Part shown: positions 1 to 12,285 of the stretch, one piece after another
Layout: every line of letters starts with the position of its first letter
Position numbering within the stretch: position 1 is the first letter of the stretch
DNA from: Valencia hispanica
Lineage: Eukaryota > Chordata > Actinopteri > Cyprinodontiformes > Valenciidae
Reading direction: 5' to 3'
DNA: 64,000 nucleotides
Assembly: GCA_963556495.2 (NCBI GenBank)
Contig: OY747704.1
Location: 34,256,501 to 34,320,500, forward strand
The notes under the pieces: model-generated
Seen by the model: the letters and a program-made list of their open reading frames with translations, nothing else
Told to the model about the DNA's origin: nothing
The model's database searches: none
Position numbers and translations under genes: made by a program

Positions 1-1927
1 CAATTCTTTGTTATGCTTACTGTATATAAACAGTTATGCACGATTTATGTCTGCAGTTGTTTAATAACTATAGTGAAAGTGTTGGTCTGCCTTCTTTGCT
101 CTTCGATTTATCATGCAGTTTAGGTTTCTAATTTGTTGCATTCCTCCGTATGTACATTATGACAGTTCAATGCCTTTAGATGGTGTACTTCTCTGCTGCC
201 CTGAATGAACTCCTCATAATGCATTTCCTGCGCTCTGCCTCTATCTCAGTATCTTCTGGTGGGTTTTTAAGTTCCCCCAGAGGGCGAGAAAGTTTAATAT
301 CTGCTCTCCCAGAGTTGGCATGCAGCAAGTGATGAGGTCACAGCCAAGATGACAAATAAAAGTGGAGCAAACTGTGGATTCACATCTGAGCTGCATGAGC
401 TGGCTGACTGAATTGAAATATAATCCAGCACACAGTGGTGAAGCACATCGAATCTAGTAAAACAAAAAAATACGAAATGGACAAGGAAAACCTGATGAAA
501 ACGTTCGCCTTACATGAGAAAAAAAATTAATGAGCGAAAACACCTGATACCATGGTACTCTCTCACAACAGATTTTTTGGCTTATCCAACCCCTACAGCT
601 GTTAATAACTAAAACAAAGCTCCAGTATTCTCTGGTTATCCTATTTCAAAAGGGCACCTGTTTGTCACATGAGGGGAAAAAGGGATTGCAGATGTGTCTT
701 TCTTCAATGGCTTTCAAAATTTTTACTTATAATAAATGAACAATAAAGCCAGATGCACAACAGCTGCAAGCAAAGATGGTTCTAAGCAAGCTCAGACTCT
801 GAAATTAAGTATTATTTCAGAACCAGCTTCAGGTTTCTTTTCAAGTGGATTTCTTTTCAAAAAATAAAAACCCGTGAGAACAACTGTACATCCTGGAATA
901 CACAAAGTGAAACATAAAGGCTGGGTCAGTACTTTTTTGTATTTGGCTTATTTGTTTAGAACTGCAGAGCAAGCATACAATACAGTAAAGTAAATTTCAA
1001 ATGAGATGCTTTATAGAAAAAAACCCTTGAACATGAATTTTGTTGATGTATTTAGTGGTTTTCGGATTTGAAATTTTTACTGAATATACTTTATATCAAC
1101 TGAAAAATCCATACCTGCTAATTACTACTGATTACTGGGGAAAACCGTTGGCTTGATCACTAACTGGTGAATTTCTTTAACCAATAAGAGGTCAGTAACT
1201 TGTCATCATCATTTATCAGTGCACGTCAAAGTGTCGTGGGGTAAGATACTGAAATCCACCTCTTCCCACGCTCCCTACAGTGTCTAATTTAAATAAACAA
1301 GTTTGGTAAGTGAAGGGCTGAAACTGGAAAAATAAACTATATCAAGAATATTCTGGCATAATTTTGCCACAGATTCATACATAAAAAAGAGACATTTCAC
1401 AATGAGGACTATAAGTATTAAAAAAAGGTCTTAGACCACCTATGAGAACTATCTAACAGGACATGGTCTGGTTCAGTTAGAACGGTACAACTGTGCACCG
1501 AGTACCAAAGCCAAGGTCCCATATTCTGTTTTAAAACAAATCTAGGAAAATAAGTTGCCCCAATAAAAAATATTCTTCCTCTTTTCATCTGCATAGGATG
1601 GATATTTTATACACGAAAAGCAGGTAAATCACTGCTTTTTCTGAATGTATCTACAGCAGGGGAAAGTCCCACGCTGAGAGTGTATGCAATATTTTGAAAG
1701 GAGATTTTTTAGAGCCTGCCTTTATTTTTACATCCTGCTTAGAGCTGCTGAACTGCAGCATTTCACAGCAGAGTGTGAAGCTGCCAGGATGTGAATCAGC
1801 ACCTCAGAGTCTGAGACCATAGTTTTGAGCTGGAAAATGGTAAAGTGCCTTCTCTAGGTCAGGGATGAGATTCTGCCTCAAGTGAAATAGTTTAAGCGTG
1901 TATTCACACGAGCATCCTTTGGTTTCC
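1..1927. other. No gene recognised
   Basis: AT-rich sequence with stop codons in all frames and no recognisable coding, RNA or transposon-end signature. I see nothing here beyond short A/T runs. Confidence 0.6.
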
Positions 1928-1931
1928 TTAA

Positions 1932-2507
1932 AGGGGGGATATTATGCAAAATGGACTTTCTGAAGCTTAATATCCCGATAACCTGTCTTTCCTTCATTAA
2001 AAACATACCTGAAGTGTTGCTCTGACCCATTCACTCATGTTAGAGTAATCTTTGAGTCTCTGCTGGTAGTTCTCGGGTTGCTGAAACGCCTGCTCCCACC
2101 TATCCCCGCCTTTTTCACCCATCTCCTCCTCCGACCTTACGTACTCAGCCGAGAGCCTCGCCCCAGCAGAGCTCGCCTGCTCCTCCCCACCTCACACAAC
2201 TCCGGCTGAGTCCCAGGTGCAGTATTATAACACACCAGCTAAGCTGCGCGTCTTTTGTGGGATTTTTTTTCTGACTCCGTGCATGCTGCGACGATGCACG
2301 GTATGTGACAAACTGAATGGGGAGTGTCAGAAAGAGTAGGAGGGTCTAAGAGAGGCACAGGCGAAAATCAAGGCATCCAATACGGAAGTACATTTCTTTA
2401 AGGTGGATTTTGATATATGATGGACTTTTAAAAGACAAAAAGATAATTTTATTGGAGTGTGCTATAGAAGGGTAATATGTGCCTGGAAGAAGCATAATAC
2501 CCCCCCT
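1932..2507. mobile_element. Non-autonomous DNA transposon (MITE) with TTAA flanks
   Basis: A 576-bp element bounded by TTAA at 1928-1931 and 2508-2511. Its termini are inverted repeats: the left end starts AGGGGGGATATTATGC and the right end, read on the other strand, starts AGGGGGGGTATTATGC. TTAA duplication is known for the piggyBac and Kolobok superfamilies; which of these applies is not decided by the sequence. There is no transposase frame inside, so it would depend on an enzyme supplied elsewhere. It appears to have landed inside an older repeat whose halves flank it. Confidence 0.8.
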
Positions 2508-2511
2508 TTAA

Positions 2512-2700
2512 TACGAACTCAGATTTGTTTCCTCCCTTTGTCTGGACCTTTTGCAACAGTGTGAATACAACTCAGCGAACTCTGGTGCACACCAAACAAG
2601 CGAACTGAGACCCAGCTGAAGAGGTGGTCTTGGAGCCGTTCCAAACAAACCCCTGGTGCGGAGTAAATCAGGTGTGAAAGCGACCAAACTTTATCCTACT
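2512..2700. repeat. Fragment of an older interspersed repeat, hAT-like
   Basis: The stretch contains motifs such as AGTGTGAATACAAC and GGTGTGAAAGCGACC that recall non-autonomous hAT-type repeats of fish. A related stretch (GCAGTGTGAATCGG, GGTGTGAATACACC) occurs at about 4335-4453. No clear ends or target duplication are visible, so the family call is an inference. Confidence 0.3.
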
Positions 2701-2965
2701 TAGTAACCAAAAATCCCTACCTTTTTAGTCTTTTCGGGCACCCGTCTTTGTGGCACATTCTGAGAAGTAATTGTTTTTTTATTTGTATTTTTTATGCCTG
2801 TGCTGCTTTAACATGTGAATGTCCCCACTGTGACATCAATACAGTCTATTCATATTCTATTCATATTTATAATGTTATGCTAATTCAACACAATCCATCT
2901 ATCTGCATCCTAATGTACACCTCATGTTGCATCAAACATTCTTGACGCTTAAACATGTCGGTTAA

Positions 2966-3427
2966 AGGATCAGGGGGCTGGATTTCTAAACTAAATTATA
3001 TTTATGTTCAGTTTTGTAATTGTATTGGGTAATGAAGCGTTTTAAACCAAGAAAAATGAGCCCACCCATGTGTAATCCCATTATCTTGAACAGTCTGTGT
3101 GCTGCAAAATAGGAAGATTCGGTGGCTGAATTTCCCGCGCTTACACGCGGATGTGACGTCAATCTACAATTCTTATACGTTCTCGATTGATATATATATG
3201 AATGAATATGCTAATGTTGTCAAAGATATTTACTAATGTTACACCAAAGTAAACCCTATTACTTAATTTGTCGCTAGACATGCTGCTTGTTGTCGTACAG
3301 CTGGCGATGTGCGCTACGTCACTGAATTATTTACTTTTTGTGCACGCTCCCGCGGTAGCTGCAGTTACTCGCAGTGCCGGACGCGGCAGTCGCGAGTTTA
3401 ATTTCTTCAAACCGGCCCCCTGATCCT
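2966..3427. mobile_element. Non-autonomous DNA transposon (MITE) with TTAA flanks
   Basis: A 462-bp element flanked by TTAA at 2962-2965 and 3428-3431. The inverted ends are nearly identical: AGGATCAGGGGGCTGG on the left and AGGATCAGGGGGCCGG on the right read from the opposite strand. It has no coding capacity. Its right half is more GC- and CpG-rich than its surroundings (about 3300-3415). It is the second TTAA element within 1.5 kb, but its TIR differs from that at 1932, so it is another family. Confidence 0.8.
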
Positions 3428-3431
3428 TTAA

Positions 3432-4454
3432 GATCTGTAGCTGTAACAGAGGTCGAGCTACAATCTTTTGTTGTCAATCATTTTGACTGACTGGGTCAAA
3501 AAAATCCGGTCAAAATCTATTTTTTTTCGTCAATTTTTTTAAATAATAATATATCCAGTAGTTGATTTTCATTCATTTTTAGCTGATATTAAATCCGAAC
3601 ACTGATCAAAGAATCCACATTGTGCCATCACACATCAAGCAGATTAATAAGCTACATATATTATGAACATTTCACCGGCTGTGGCCTGAACTGCATGATG
3701 GAGGCTGAACCATCACTTCTGCCAGTTTTGAAATCAGGAAACATTCCTCCAATTGAAGTGATCAGAATATGGCAAGACTCTCTGAAAAAGGGACTTTTCT
3801 GTTTGCTTCAGTGGGAGAAAATCCCCCTCGGTGCTCTCTTTTTGCATCAGTAGTTAAACTGTAGCGATCTGTCACCGCTAGTCTGTGTAAGGCGCAGCCA
3901 CAGATGGGCTTCAAACCCTCAGTAACTCTTCAACGTGCTACCTGCTTGCAGATAGCGAGATGCATTGAGTATGGTGTCCCAGTCTGAGATTATGCTCAGA
4001 TAGTGTCACAGGGAATTATTTCTTTTGGAATGATTTTGTTACCTGTATGCCATACGTAAAGTGGAAAATGTCTGCGTATTTGTACCAAGTGTTCAGGGGT
4101 TTGAATATCTGTCAAAATGACCAAGACCCTTCCGATTTTCACCATTACCATTTTAAACATTCGGTTAACGTGGCCCCTGTGTATTAACCATAACGCCAGA
4201 AAGACATTTAAGAACAGCACTCTCAATTGTTTATGTTGACGTATTTTCACGTGGCCTCCTGGTTTACCCCGTTTACATCTTTAACTATCCAATGGCTATA
4301 AGACCTTAGCACATGTCTTTTTGTTGAGAAACTCTGGTGCTGTTGCATTTGCCCGCAGTGTGAATCGGAACTGCAGCAAAAAAAAACAAACAACCACATT
4401 TGGTCTGGAGCAAAGCAAGTGAACTAACAAACCTTCCTGGTGTGAATACACCCC
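3432..4454. other. No gene recognised; possible repeat debris
   Basis: AT-rich DNA without a convincing frame. The last 120 bases (about 4335-4453) resemble the hAT-like fragment at 2512-2700 and stop abruptly where Rex3-like sequence begins. Confidence 0.5.
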
Positions 4455-5393
4455 AAGTATCTTGGGCTCTTTTTTCATGAATGAGGGAGAACTGGAGGTA
4501 GAGATTTATAGGTGGATTGATGTGATGTATGCCGTGATGGGCTGTCATGTACAGTAGAGCTGGACCGAAGGGTGAAACTCTTGATTTACTGGTCAATCTA
4601 TGTTCCCACCTTCATCTAGTCTCAAGCTCTGGGTAGTGAGCCAGATCACTGATACAACCAGCTGAAAGGAGTTTTATAGTGAGTGTTTGGTCTCTCCCTA
4701 AAAGCTGGTTCACATTGTGTGTTTTTCGGCCGTCTCAAAATACTGCTTTATGCCACACAGTGCAAGCTCCACAGACCACTAAAGGTGTGTCACACTGAAG
4801 ATCTCAAGATTTCAGTGGGTCAAACTGGACAATGTCTCACTCTCAGGGTGCATTTTCAATGGTCAATGGCAGACTGGGGTTGGAGAATTTCTGACACTGC
4901 CTGAACATAAGATGAAGATTGTCAAGTGCTGGTTTTAGTCGTACGAGTGCTGAATAAGCTATCGGGGAGCACATCACACTGCACGACCACAGAGCTGCAA
5001 ATCACATGCACATGTTTCATCACGATTCTGTTCATGACAAAGGAAAAGGTCTAGGAGGGCCGAAATCGCACAGTGTGATCCCAGCTTTAGAGATAGGGGT
5101 GAGAAGCTCAGTCTTCTGGGAGGTGCTCAGAGAAGGGCCACTGCCACTGCTAGGTTAGGATGCTTCTGGACCCCTCCTTGGTGAGGTGTTCCGAGCATGT
5201 CTCACTAGGAGGAGACCCAGAGGAAGACCCAGGACACACTGGACGGACTGTATTTGTAGGCTTGTCTGGGAACGCTTTGGGATTTCCTAAGTTGGCCTAG
5301 GTGGCTGGGGAGAGGGATATCTGGGCTTCTCTGCTTAGGATGTTGCCTCCATGACCTGAACCAGGATTAGGCAGAAGATAATAGATGGATAGA
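4455..5393 (+). mobile_element. Rex3-like (RTE clade) LINE, 3' fragment, interrupted
   Basis: Two blocks (4455-4700 and 5098-5393) together resemble the end of the reverse-transcriptase ORF and short 3' end of Rex3-type LINEs: a block like AAGTATCTTGGGCTC, a GAGGTGTTCCGAGCATGTC block, and a terminal tract ending in degenerate GATG units (AATAGATGGATAG). Many frame disruptions make it a dead 5'-truncated copy. A MITE at 4701-5097 splits it. The family is named from the characteristic C-terminal coding block and GATG tail known for Rex3. Confidence 0.75.
4701..5097. mobile_element. MITE with TA target duplication, inside Rex3 fragment
   Basis: A 397-bp insert bordered by TA at 4699-4700 and 5098-5099. 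The ends are inverted repeats: AAAGCTGGTTCACATTGTG on the left and AAGCTGGGATCACACTGTG read from the right. Removing the insert rejoins CTCTCCC-TA-GAGATAGG, which restores the continuity expected of Rex3, so the boundaries are well supported. TA duplication points to mobilisation by a Tc1/mariner-type enzyme; no transposase is encoded. Confidence 0.8.
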
Positions 5394-5678
5394 TTGTTAG
5401 CGCCTACCTGAAGACATAAGAATAACAGTCAGAAGGAAACCAGTTTTGTTGAATGATCTGTTTTATTTGAGTTCAGCTGTAAAGATGTAAAAATGTTTAA
5501 TTTTAGACTTAATGATAGACTGATTCAAAAGCTTTACAAACAAACCATAAGACAGTATGAAAACAATTATGCTAATGCACAAATGCAACACTGCATACAA
5601 ATGGGTAGTTACTAGTAATATAAAAATATAAAAGTCTGAAGGTTGTCACTTAAAGTACAGCTTTTGTTTCTCCTAGAC

Positions 5679-5975
5679 CAGTGGTTCCCAACCTTTTTTC
5701 CCCTTGCCTGATTTAAAAAAAAGTAGGGACCCCCCAACCCCAACTCCTGCATACACGCATTAAAAGTGATTAATTACAAACTTTTATTTGCAAAACTTTA
5801 AACAGTAATTGTAAGTTTTTGTTCTTATTCTTCTTGTTTTACACTGTAGGCTATATGATTTTCTTTTTGTCTTTTGGATTTAACAAATCTATAATATAAT
5901 TTTGGTAACCTCAGCACAGACATAATTCTGCGGACCCCCCGTGATCCCTAGGGACCCTCTTAGGGGGTGATGGAC
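5679..5975. mobile_element. hAT-type MITE, right end degraded
   Basis: The left end reads CAGTGGTTCCCAACCTTTTT, a hallmark terminus of abundant non-autonomous hAT elements in fish. The interior has the usual GGGACCCCCC and GCGGACCCCCC tracts. The expected inverted right end is present only in decayed form (GACCTCAGGATAGG), so no 8-bp duplication can be confirmed. Confidence 0.6.
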
Positions 5976-7689
5976 CTCAGGATAGGATGTTTATAGCTAT
6001 GGTACAAATATTTGCACATACACAGGGAGGCAGAGACCTGCCTTTAAACCAAATATTTACTGTAATGCAGAAAGCATCTTTTTTAAAAGATATTGCAATA
6101 AAACTTATTTATCAACTGCTCTTAACTTGGGTTGAACAAGAGGACAGAGGTTCTGCATCAGCACATTTTATTAATTTATACATCATTGTAAATTTATAGT
6201 CATGGGTTGTAGAGTATTAGTTGTTTATCTCGAGATCTCTGCAGCTCTAAAGCCAGGTAAGTTAGACTACACAAATTCTTTCTAGATCAGAGCCTTTTCT
6301 GTTAATGCATTTCATGAGAAACAAAACTTTAAGTGTTGTTGCGACTTACAAAAAAGCTTCACTTATTTGTGAGTCATGTCTCTAGAAGAGTAGCTATTTT
6401 GCATTAAAGCTTTTGCATTTCTTTTCTTAACATATGACTAATGAAACTTTAGTGTGTAGCCATGTGCACAGCAGGTTATCCACTTTATGATGTTTACATA
6501 AAGTTTTGAGGTCTACTTCAATAGAGCAATAGTTTTATTTTGCTAATCAAAGGGAACCTAATTTTGAGCCAGCGACGTGTGAATTCAGGCTGCAGTGGGT
6601 TTATTATGATACATGAATGTTGTTGTGCTTGATCATCTCATTCATGTTGTCTCAAACTATTTACAAATCTACAGGGAATTTGACCCATTAAAGAAAACCG
6701 ATTTTTCCTTTTAGAATTTAAATATTACAGGTGCAGATTGCCTGTTTGTCTCATCAGAAAGTAAGAAGCTGTAGTTTGAGAAGGAGACAGTTTGTTTTCT
6801 ACAGTACTCCTATTTAATTAACACAAATTAAATATACATTTTGAAAGACAACTTATCCTCTGAGAAGCCTTCACTCAAACATTGCTTTAGGGATTTCTTT
6901 CAAAGAATTGTGGAACTTTGATCTCCAGAACTTTCTTTTACTAAATGTCCCTCCTGTACACATTGATAATTTGTTGACAAAACTGATAGAGGGGGACGGT
7001 GGGGTTTAAAGAGGTCACATTAACAATTAACCGATTTGAGCGAAAGGGAGCGAGGAAGAGTAGGAGGGGTAGAAGAACAGGGGATTAACAAACTAGAAGT
7101 GACAGAGCTGCAGGGAACTGGTGGGCAGTTTAGTAGCACACAGAGGGGACAGAGCAGAGGCCACTGGCCTTTTCCACCCTTTCTCTCACTCTGCCCTCTT
7201 CCCTCTCATTTCTCGAGCACACTCTCTAATGCTAAGTCACTTTGTGTTTTATTTATTGCCAACCCCCCCTCCCTCATTTTTCCACACTTAGTTTTTTTCT
7301 CCAACGTTTGACAGCTTCTTTCCTTCTCACTTAGTTTAGTAAACTAATACTTGGGTGTTTCCATTTTTTTCCAACTGAACTATCTTATTTTTTCCATTGT
7401 CTGGTCACTGTTACTGTGTTATCTTACAAATCCCTCTGATCTCATTCTGTGAAATTCCTTTTCTCTTCCTGTCTTATAATTTGTGCTCGGCCTTCCCAGT
7501 GTGAGTCCACCGGATTGTCATGTGAGGTGCTGCTGTGCTGTTGACAAAACACAAAGCCTTTCACATCCAAGCCTGCACCTGGGATACTTGGCTGCTGCTC
7601 TCCACGTGCATGTGTGCGTGTGAATATCAGTTCAAGAGACACAAACAGGCCTATATTTTTGTGATCGTGGGCTCCTTTATGTACAGTAT
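5976..7689. other. No gene recognised
   Basis: AT-rich sequence with a purine-rich stretch at about 7035-7165 followed by a pyrimidine-rich one. The open frames here start at non-ATG codons or show no family resemblance, and I regard them as chance. Confidence 0.5.
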
Positions 7690-7792
7690 GACTTTCCGTC
7701 CTTGTGAGCCTGCTGCACAGCGCTTGTGTCCACGCAAAGTGGCGCTCCATGTCTCCGTGCCCCCACTGACGGATATGGATAAACTAGGCTTG
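7690..7792. repeat. Right-end fragment of a MITE family also at 49115
   Basis: The stretch GCTCCATGTCTCCGTGCCC followed by ACTGACGGATATGGATAAAC and TAGG matches the right side of the MITE at 49115-49601 (TGTCTCCGCACC, then GCTGACGGAGAAGTATAAAC and TAGG). The corresponding left terminus is not visible upstream, so this is a truncated copy. Confidence 0.5.
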
Positions 7793-10700
7793 AGTCCTGC
7801 ATTTGTGGGGTGGTAGGGTAGATTGGGGTTGGGGAGGAGGGGCATCAGAGAGGGTGTTCACTCAGGGCACCAAATGGGCTAATGACCGCCCCTGTGTATA
7901 GTTTGCAAAATTGTATTATACGCAGCAGACTGTTGTTCCGATTTAATTTTTTAAATAATAATCGAAGGGTTTTTCATTAACTGCAATGAAGTCACAGATA
8001 AAGTTATACTATATTGGCTATTGAATCTTACTATCTATCTGGCATGAAACATAAGTCATTCAGTTTCATTGTTTAAAGCAAAGCATTAAGATTATGAACC
8101 AGGAGAATAACTTTGTAACCTTTGTTCGCAGAAAAATTAACAGCAACTGCACTGAAATAAGTTACAAGGCGAATGTTCAACAAGCTAGCATGTGCCTACT
8201 ACTTTAAAAAACAGTTTCACATGAAAACATTGTCAGCAGGAGGAATATATGAGTTTACTGCAAACTGTAGCCGTGTGTGTCAAGTCAGACACATTTAAGT
8301 TCAAGATTATTTATACTCTTGGCATGTTTTTGTAAATTCACTTTTTAATTTAACAAACATGTTACCATGACTCTTGGTCAGAAAGTAACATGGTCTACAA
8401 ATCTAAGATTTTGAGTGCTGTAATGGTAATTACAAGTTGTTGTTTTTTCCTAATCATTAAGAAGACTATAAACAATTTTTGGAATCCCATTTGTTTTTAT
8501 CAAAACATAAATAAAAACATAAACTTTTTTTTTTCCAACATTGATAATACTTTAACCTTGTTTTATTATCCTTTGATAGATACAAGTGCCATCAGAAACA
8601 AACTTCATGAATGAATGAAAATAACTTTAAACCTAAACCTGCCAGTGGTATGAATAATATTTTACTTACTATTATATCTTTGAAAAATGACACTTCTTTT
8701 GAGACAAAATACCAGTCAATGTAAAAAATACAAAAAACAAACAAATAAATAAAACAGATACTGCAGCATCTGGAACATCACTGGTAAATAAGTTAAATGG
8801 GGTACAATTACAACGCTATTTTTTAACTGCTTGTCATGTATCATAAAGATAAAATTCCTTCAGGTAATTTCTAATGCTAGCTTCCAATTTTTAAAGAGAA
8901 TTAAAAGTATTTGTAATGTTTTTTTTAATTTGCCCTATTTGCAATAGACCTTTAAAAAAATGGTGACGCATGTTTTCTACAAGTCTTTTCTTATCTGTCT
9001 GCAGGAGACTGTTTGGTTACAGATAGACTGAACATTTTGACCGAACAGTTTCATCTAAAGCTGGAAAACATGGTTTAACAACAGCTACAAACAAAACATA
9101 CACTGACCATTCTGGTGTGGTCTGATTTTGGCCTCAAAGAGTTGGATCAATGTCTAAAATTGCTTTAAGTTGGCTAAGTTTCCCAGCACCTCATTGACAC
9201 TATAATTGTTTCAAGCTCTTTGACTGAAATTGGCTTTTATATGCCAGTGTGAGCTCTCAGGTCTACCCTAAAGGCTGTTTTTCCTGGCTTGATGGCAGGA
9301 CATGGAGGCCACTGTCAACACGCAATTAAAAAGCATGGCCCCTCAAACTCACAAACCCTTTAGCCTTTTATTTCATATGTAGCTTTGTGCAAACTGCTAA
9401 AAAGAGAAAAGAAAAAAAATATTTAAATAGACAGAGGAGATGGATGTGAGGGGAGGGGAATTGTGCATGAGGGAGCGAGATGAAGAGACGAGATCTGAAG
9501 TAAGATAGACAGAGAGACAGAGGAGAGCTGAAACAGAGGGAAGATATTAATTAGTTATCATGGCCATGTCGAACATGGCCAACCAGAAAAGCCCTTTCAC
9601 CGAGCCCGTGTAAACGCAGCCTGTCTGCCCCCCTTCCACTTAAGACTTACTCATTTAACCACACTGACATCCACCCCCTCCCCCACCCTCCCAAGTAGCA
9701 GTTAATCTTCCAGGTGTTTGACAGGATGCTCTGCATAGCAGAAGAAACATGGAGGGTGAAAAGCTGTCTTTATTTTCCTTCCACCTTTTACTCCCTCTCT
9801 TAACTCTTGTGTTTCTGTCCACAGCTAAGTACGTTCAGTTCCTGCTCTTAACTCCACGTCCTTCTTCCTGTCAGTGCAGAGATGAGCCAAGCCATCCCAC
9901 ATACAGAGGAATGCGATAATGAAACCCGATTTCTGCATGCTGGATGCTGGGAAGCCAAGGTCGCCGGTCCAACTGTTTTGGCTATACGCAAGTGTTTGGC
10001 CTTCAAGTTTGTGACAAAGGAATTTCTCACACAGTTTGTTCATTTTAATTGCTTAGTTTGACTATTACACATTCTCACCCAAATAGATTAATTGTGGAAT
10101 TGGGTCCCTGCACCTGTTTTGTTACCTCTACTATAGTGGCAGATAATGAGAAAGATACAAATTAAATCCCTGCATTGTTCCAAGTGACTTTTTTTCCTTT
10201 CTTATCTTACTTTTCCTTGAGTTTTAATATATCATCCCTTCTCCTAGGACCACGAATTAAGTTTCAGGCAATTTGAGAGATAAAATGTACGTGCAAATGA
10301 GAGGAAAATGTTTCATCTAATTTTGGGTTAAAGGTTTTGTAAAGCCCTGGGGGGATCCAGTTTTGGAGTCATTTTTTCTGTAAATCTTTTTAATCTTTCA
10401 ATAATATGTAAACTTAAAATCTATTATACATTATATTCAGTTACTCCTTTATTAAACTGCTATGTTTGAAAGTAGTTTCACAACACCTCGTTAGCAAGTT
10501 CTATAACCTGTTAGAATAAATTGTCAAAAAAAACATAGGAAAAAGGAAGATGGAAATAGGGCTTTTGTGCTCAGCCAGAAGTCCACTTTTAAAGAGTTTT
10601 CTTTAGCAGAAACAGAATAAAGAAGATGGAGGTTGTTTGATTCAGCTCTTTTATGCTCTAACGCAAAAACATCATCAACAGCACTTCAAGCATTCCTTCA

Positions 10701-11584
10701 TTATGTCACACTGTTGAATGATGCGGTAATGAGCCAGAGTGCTTCTTTGGCTATACAGCTGTCATGTAGCTGCTTTATGCTTCAACCAGAGGGGCGTGTG
10801 TCTGGGTTTATGTATGAGACCCCCTTTCATCAGCCTGATTGACAGATGCACAAGGATGCCGGAACTCTGAGTAAATTCCAGAGGGCCATCAGTGTTCCCT
10901 TTGAAATAACAGGAACGATGAAGCGGTTCTTCAAGGAGGTGTGAGAGCAAAGCAAAAGAGAGAAAGAGGACCAGCTGGTCTCTTCCTGAAAAGCTCCTTT
11001 TCTCCTATTCGCTGCCATCTGCGAACTCCTACTCATCACAAAACAGCCCACATCATTTCACAGACAGCGGGGATCCGGCTGGATCTGTAGGCTGTGGGAG
11101 GGTACGGTTAATAAGTGCAATGCTCGTGGTTTAAATCCAACTCCTAAACTCTTCCCTAATTTAACCAAGCAGAATAGTTTAAGGTTGAAACCTTTATTAC
11201 AACATGTGACTATAAAAGCAGTTTATAGTAGCCCACAGGATCTTACATATTTTCACAACCTAAAAGTCTGAGATTTAATCTGATCTGCACCTATATGATA
11301 ACATACTTTCATATTTCTATGTTGCTTACCCTGTACTTTTACTTTAAGGAGTGACTGGAAATTTAACTTCTAATACTCTATGCACCGTGAACTGTGAAAA
11401 ACTAAACTGGATACAAAAGGTCTACACACCTCTGTTAAAATGCCAAGTCTTTGTGATTTATATAAATAAGACCATGATAAATTAGTTCCAAGAAGTTTCA
11501 CCTAAAAAACAAGTCAATCTGTTTGGTTTAGAATAAATTTTAAACCTTTACTGTTTGTTTTTAAATCTCGTTATTGCCTCGCTC
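7793..11584. other. Mostly unique DNA without a confirmed gene
   Basis: No transposon ends recognised. It includes a purine-rich tract at 9430-9545, a perfect 9-bp inverted repeat at 9561-9581, C-rich sequence at 9625-9695 and a weak exon candidate at 9825-10061. Relative freedom from repeats makes this a plausible place for regulatory sequence, but nothing in the sequence proves it. Confidence 0.45.
9825..10061 (+). CDS. Weak candidate exon, 59-codon ATG frame
   Basis: A long pyrimidine-rich tract ends in TTCTGTCCACAG at 9824, a good match to a vertebrate 3' splice site. Downstream an ATG at 9882 opens a 59-residue frame (start MSQAIPHTEECDNET) closing with TGA at 10059-10061; the frame is open for ten further codons upstream. 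No domain or homologue is recognised. Minus-strand frames across the same bases are also open, which suggests locally low stop density rather than selection. There is no obvious 5' splice site in the frame. Confidence 0.15.
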
Positions 11585-12285
11585 CTCAATTCAATTCAAT
11601 TCAGTTCAATTCAGTTTATTTATATAGCGCCAATTCACAACAGATGCCATCTCAAGGTACTTAACAAGAAGTTATTTAAATACATTTATACAAACATTCC
11701 AATCAGTTAAAAAGTTTCCTATTTAAGGAATCCCAGCAGATTGCGTCAGTCATTGGTGTGAGGTTGGGCAGACTTTCCAACCACAGCAATCCTTCAGCAA
11801 TCCCTCATACTGAGCAAGCATGTAGCGACGGTGGAGAGGAAAAACTCCCCTTTAACAGGAAGAAACCTCCAACAGAACCAGGCTCAGTAGGAGCGGCCAT
11901 CTGCCACGACCGTCTGGGGGTTTGAGAAGACAGCGCAGAGACAGAAGGAACAGAAAATCCGATATAAGAGTACTCTCTATGTTACAGAAAGTAAAAAGTT
12001 GATAACAGGACACAATGGATGTTCAGCCACTGGGAGCATCATCCCAGTCGATGCCCCCCGTCCAACAGGGCATTCCAGCCAAGCAGGATACCAGAACAGG
12101 TATATCTTCTATGGAGAGAAAAACACTGAGAGAAAACAAAGTTAACAATTGAAATAGCAGAATTACTGTAATACAACTGGAGAAAAGGAAGTAGCAGAGT
12201 GAAGAAAATTGGTAAGTCTGTCCTCCAGCAGTCTAAGCCTATAGCAGCATAACTACAGAGCTAGCTCAGGATGACCTAAGCCACT

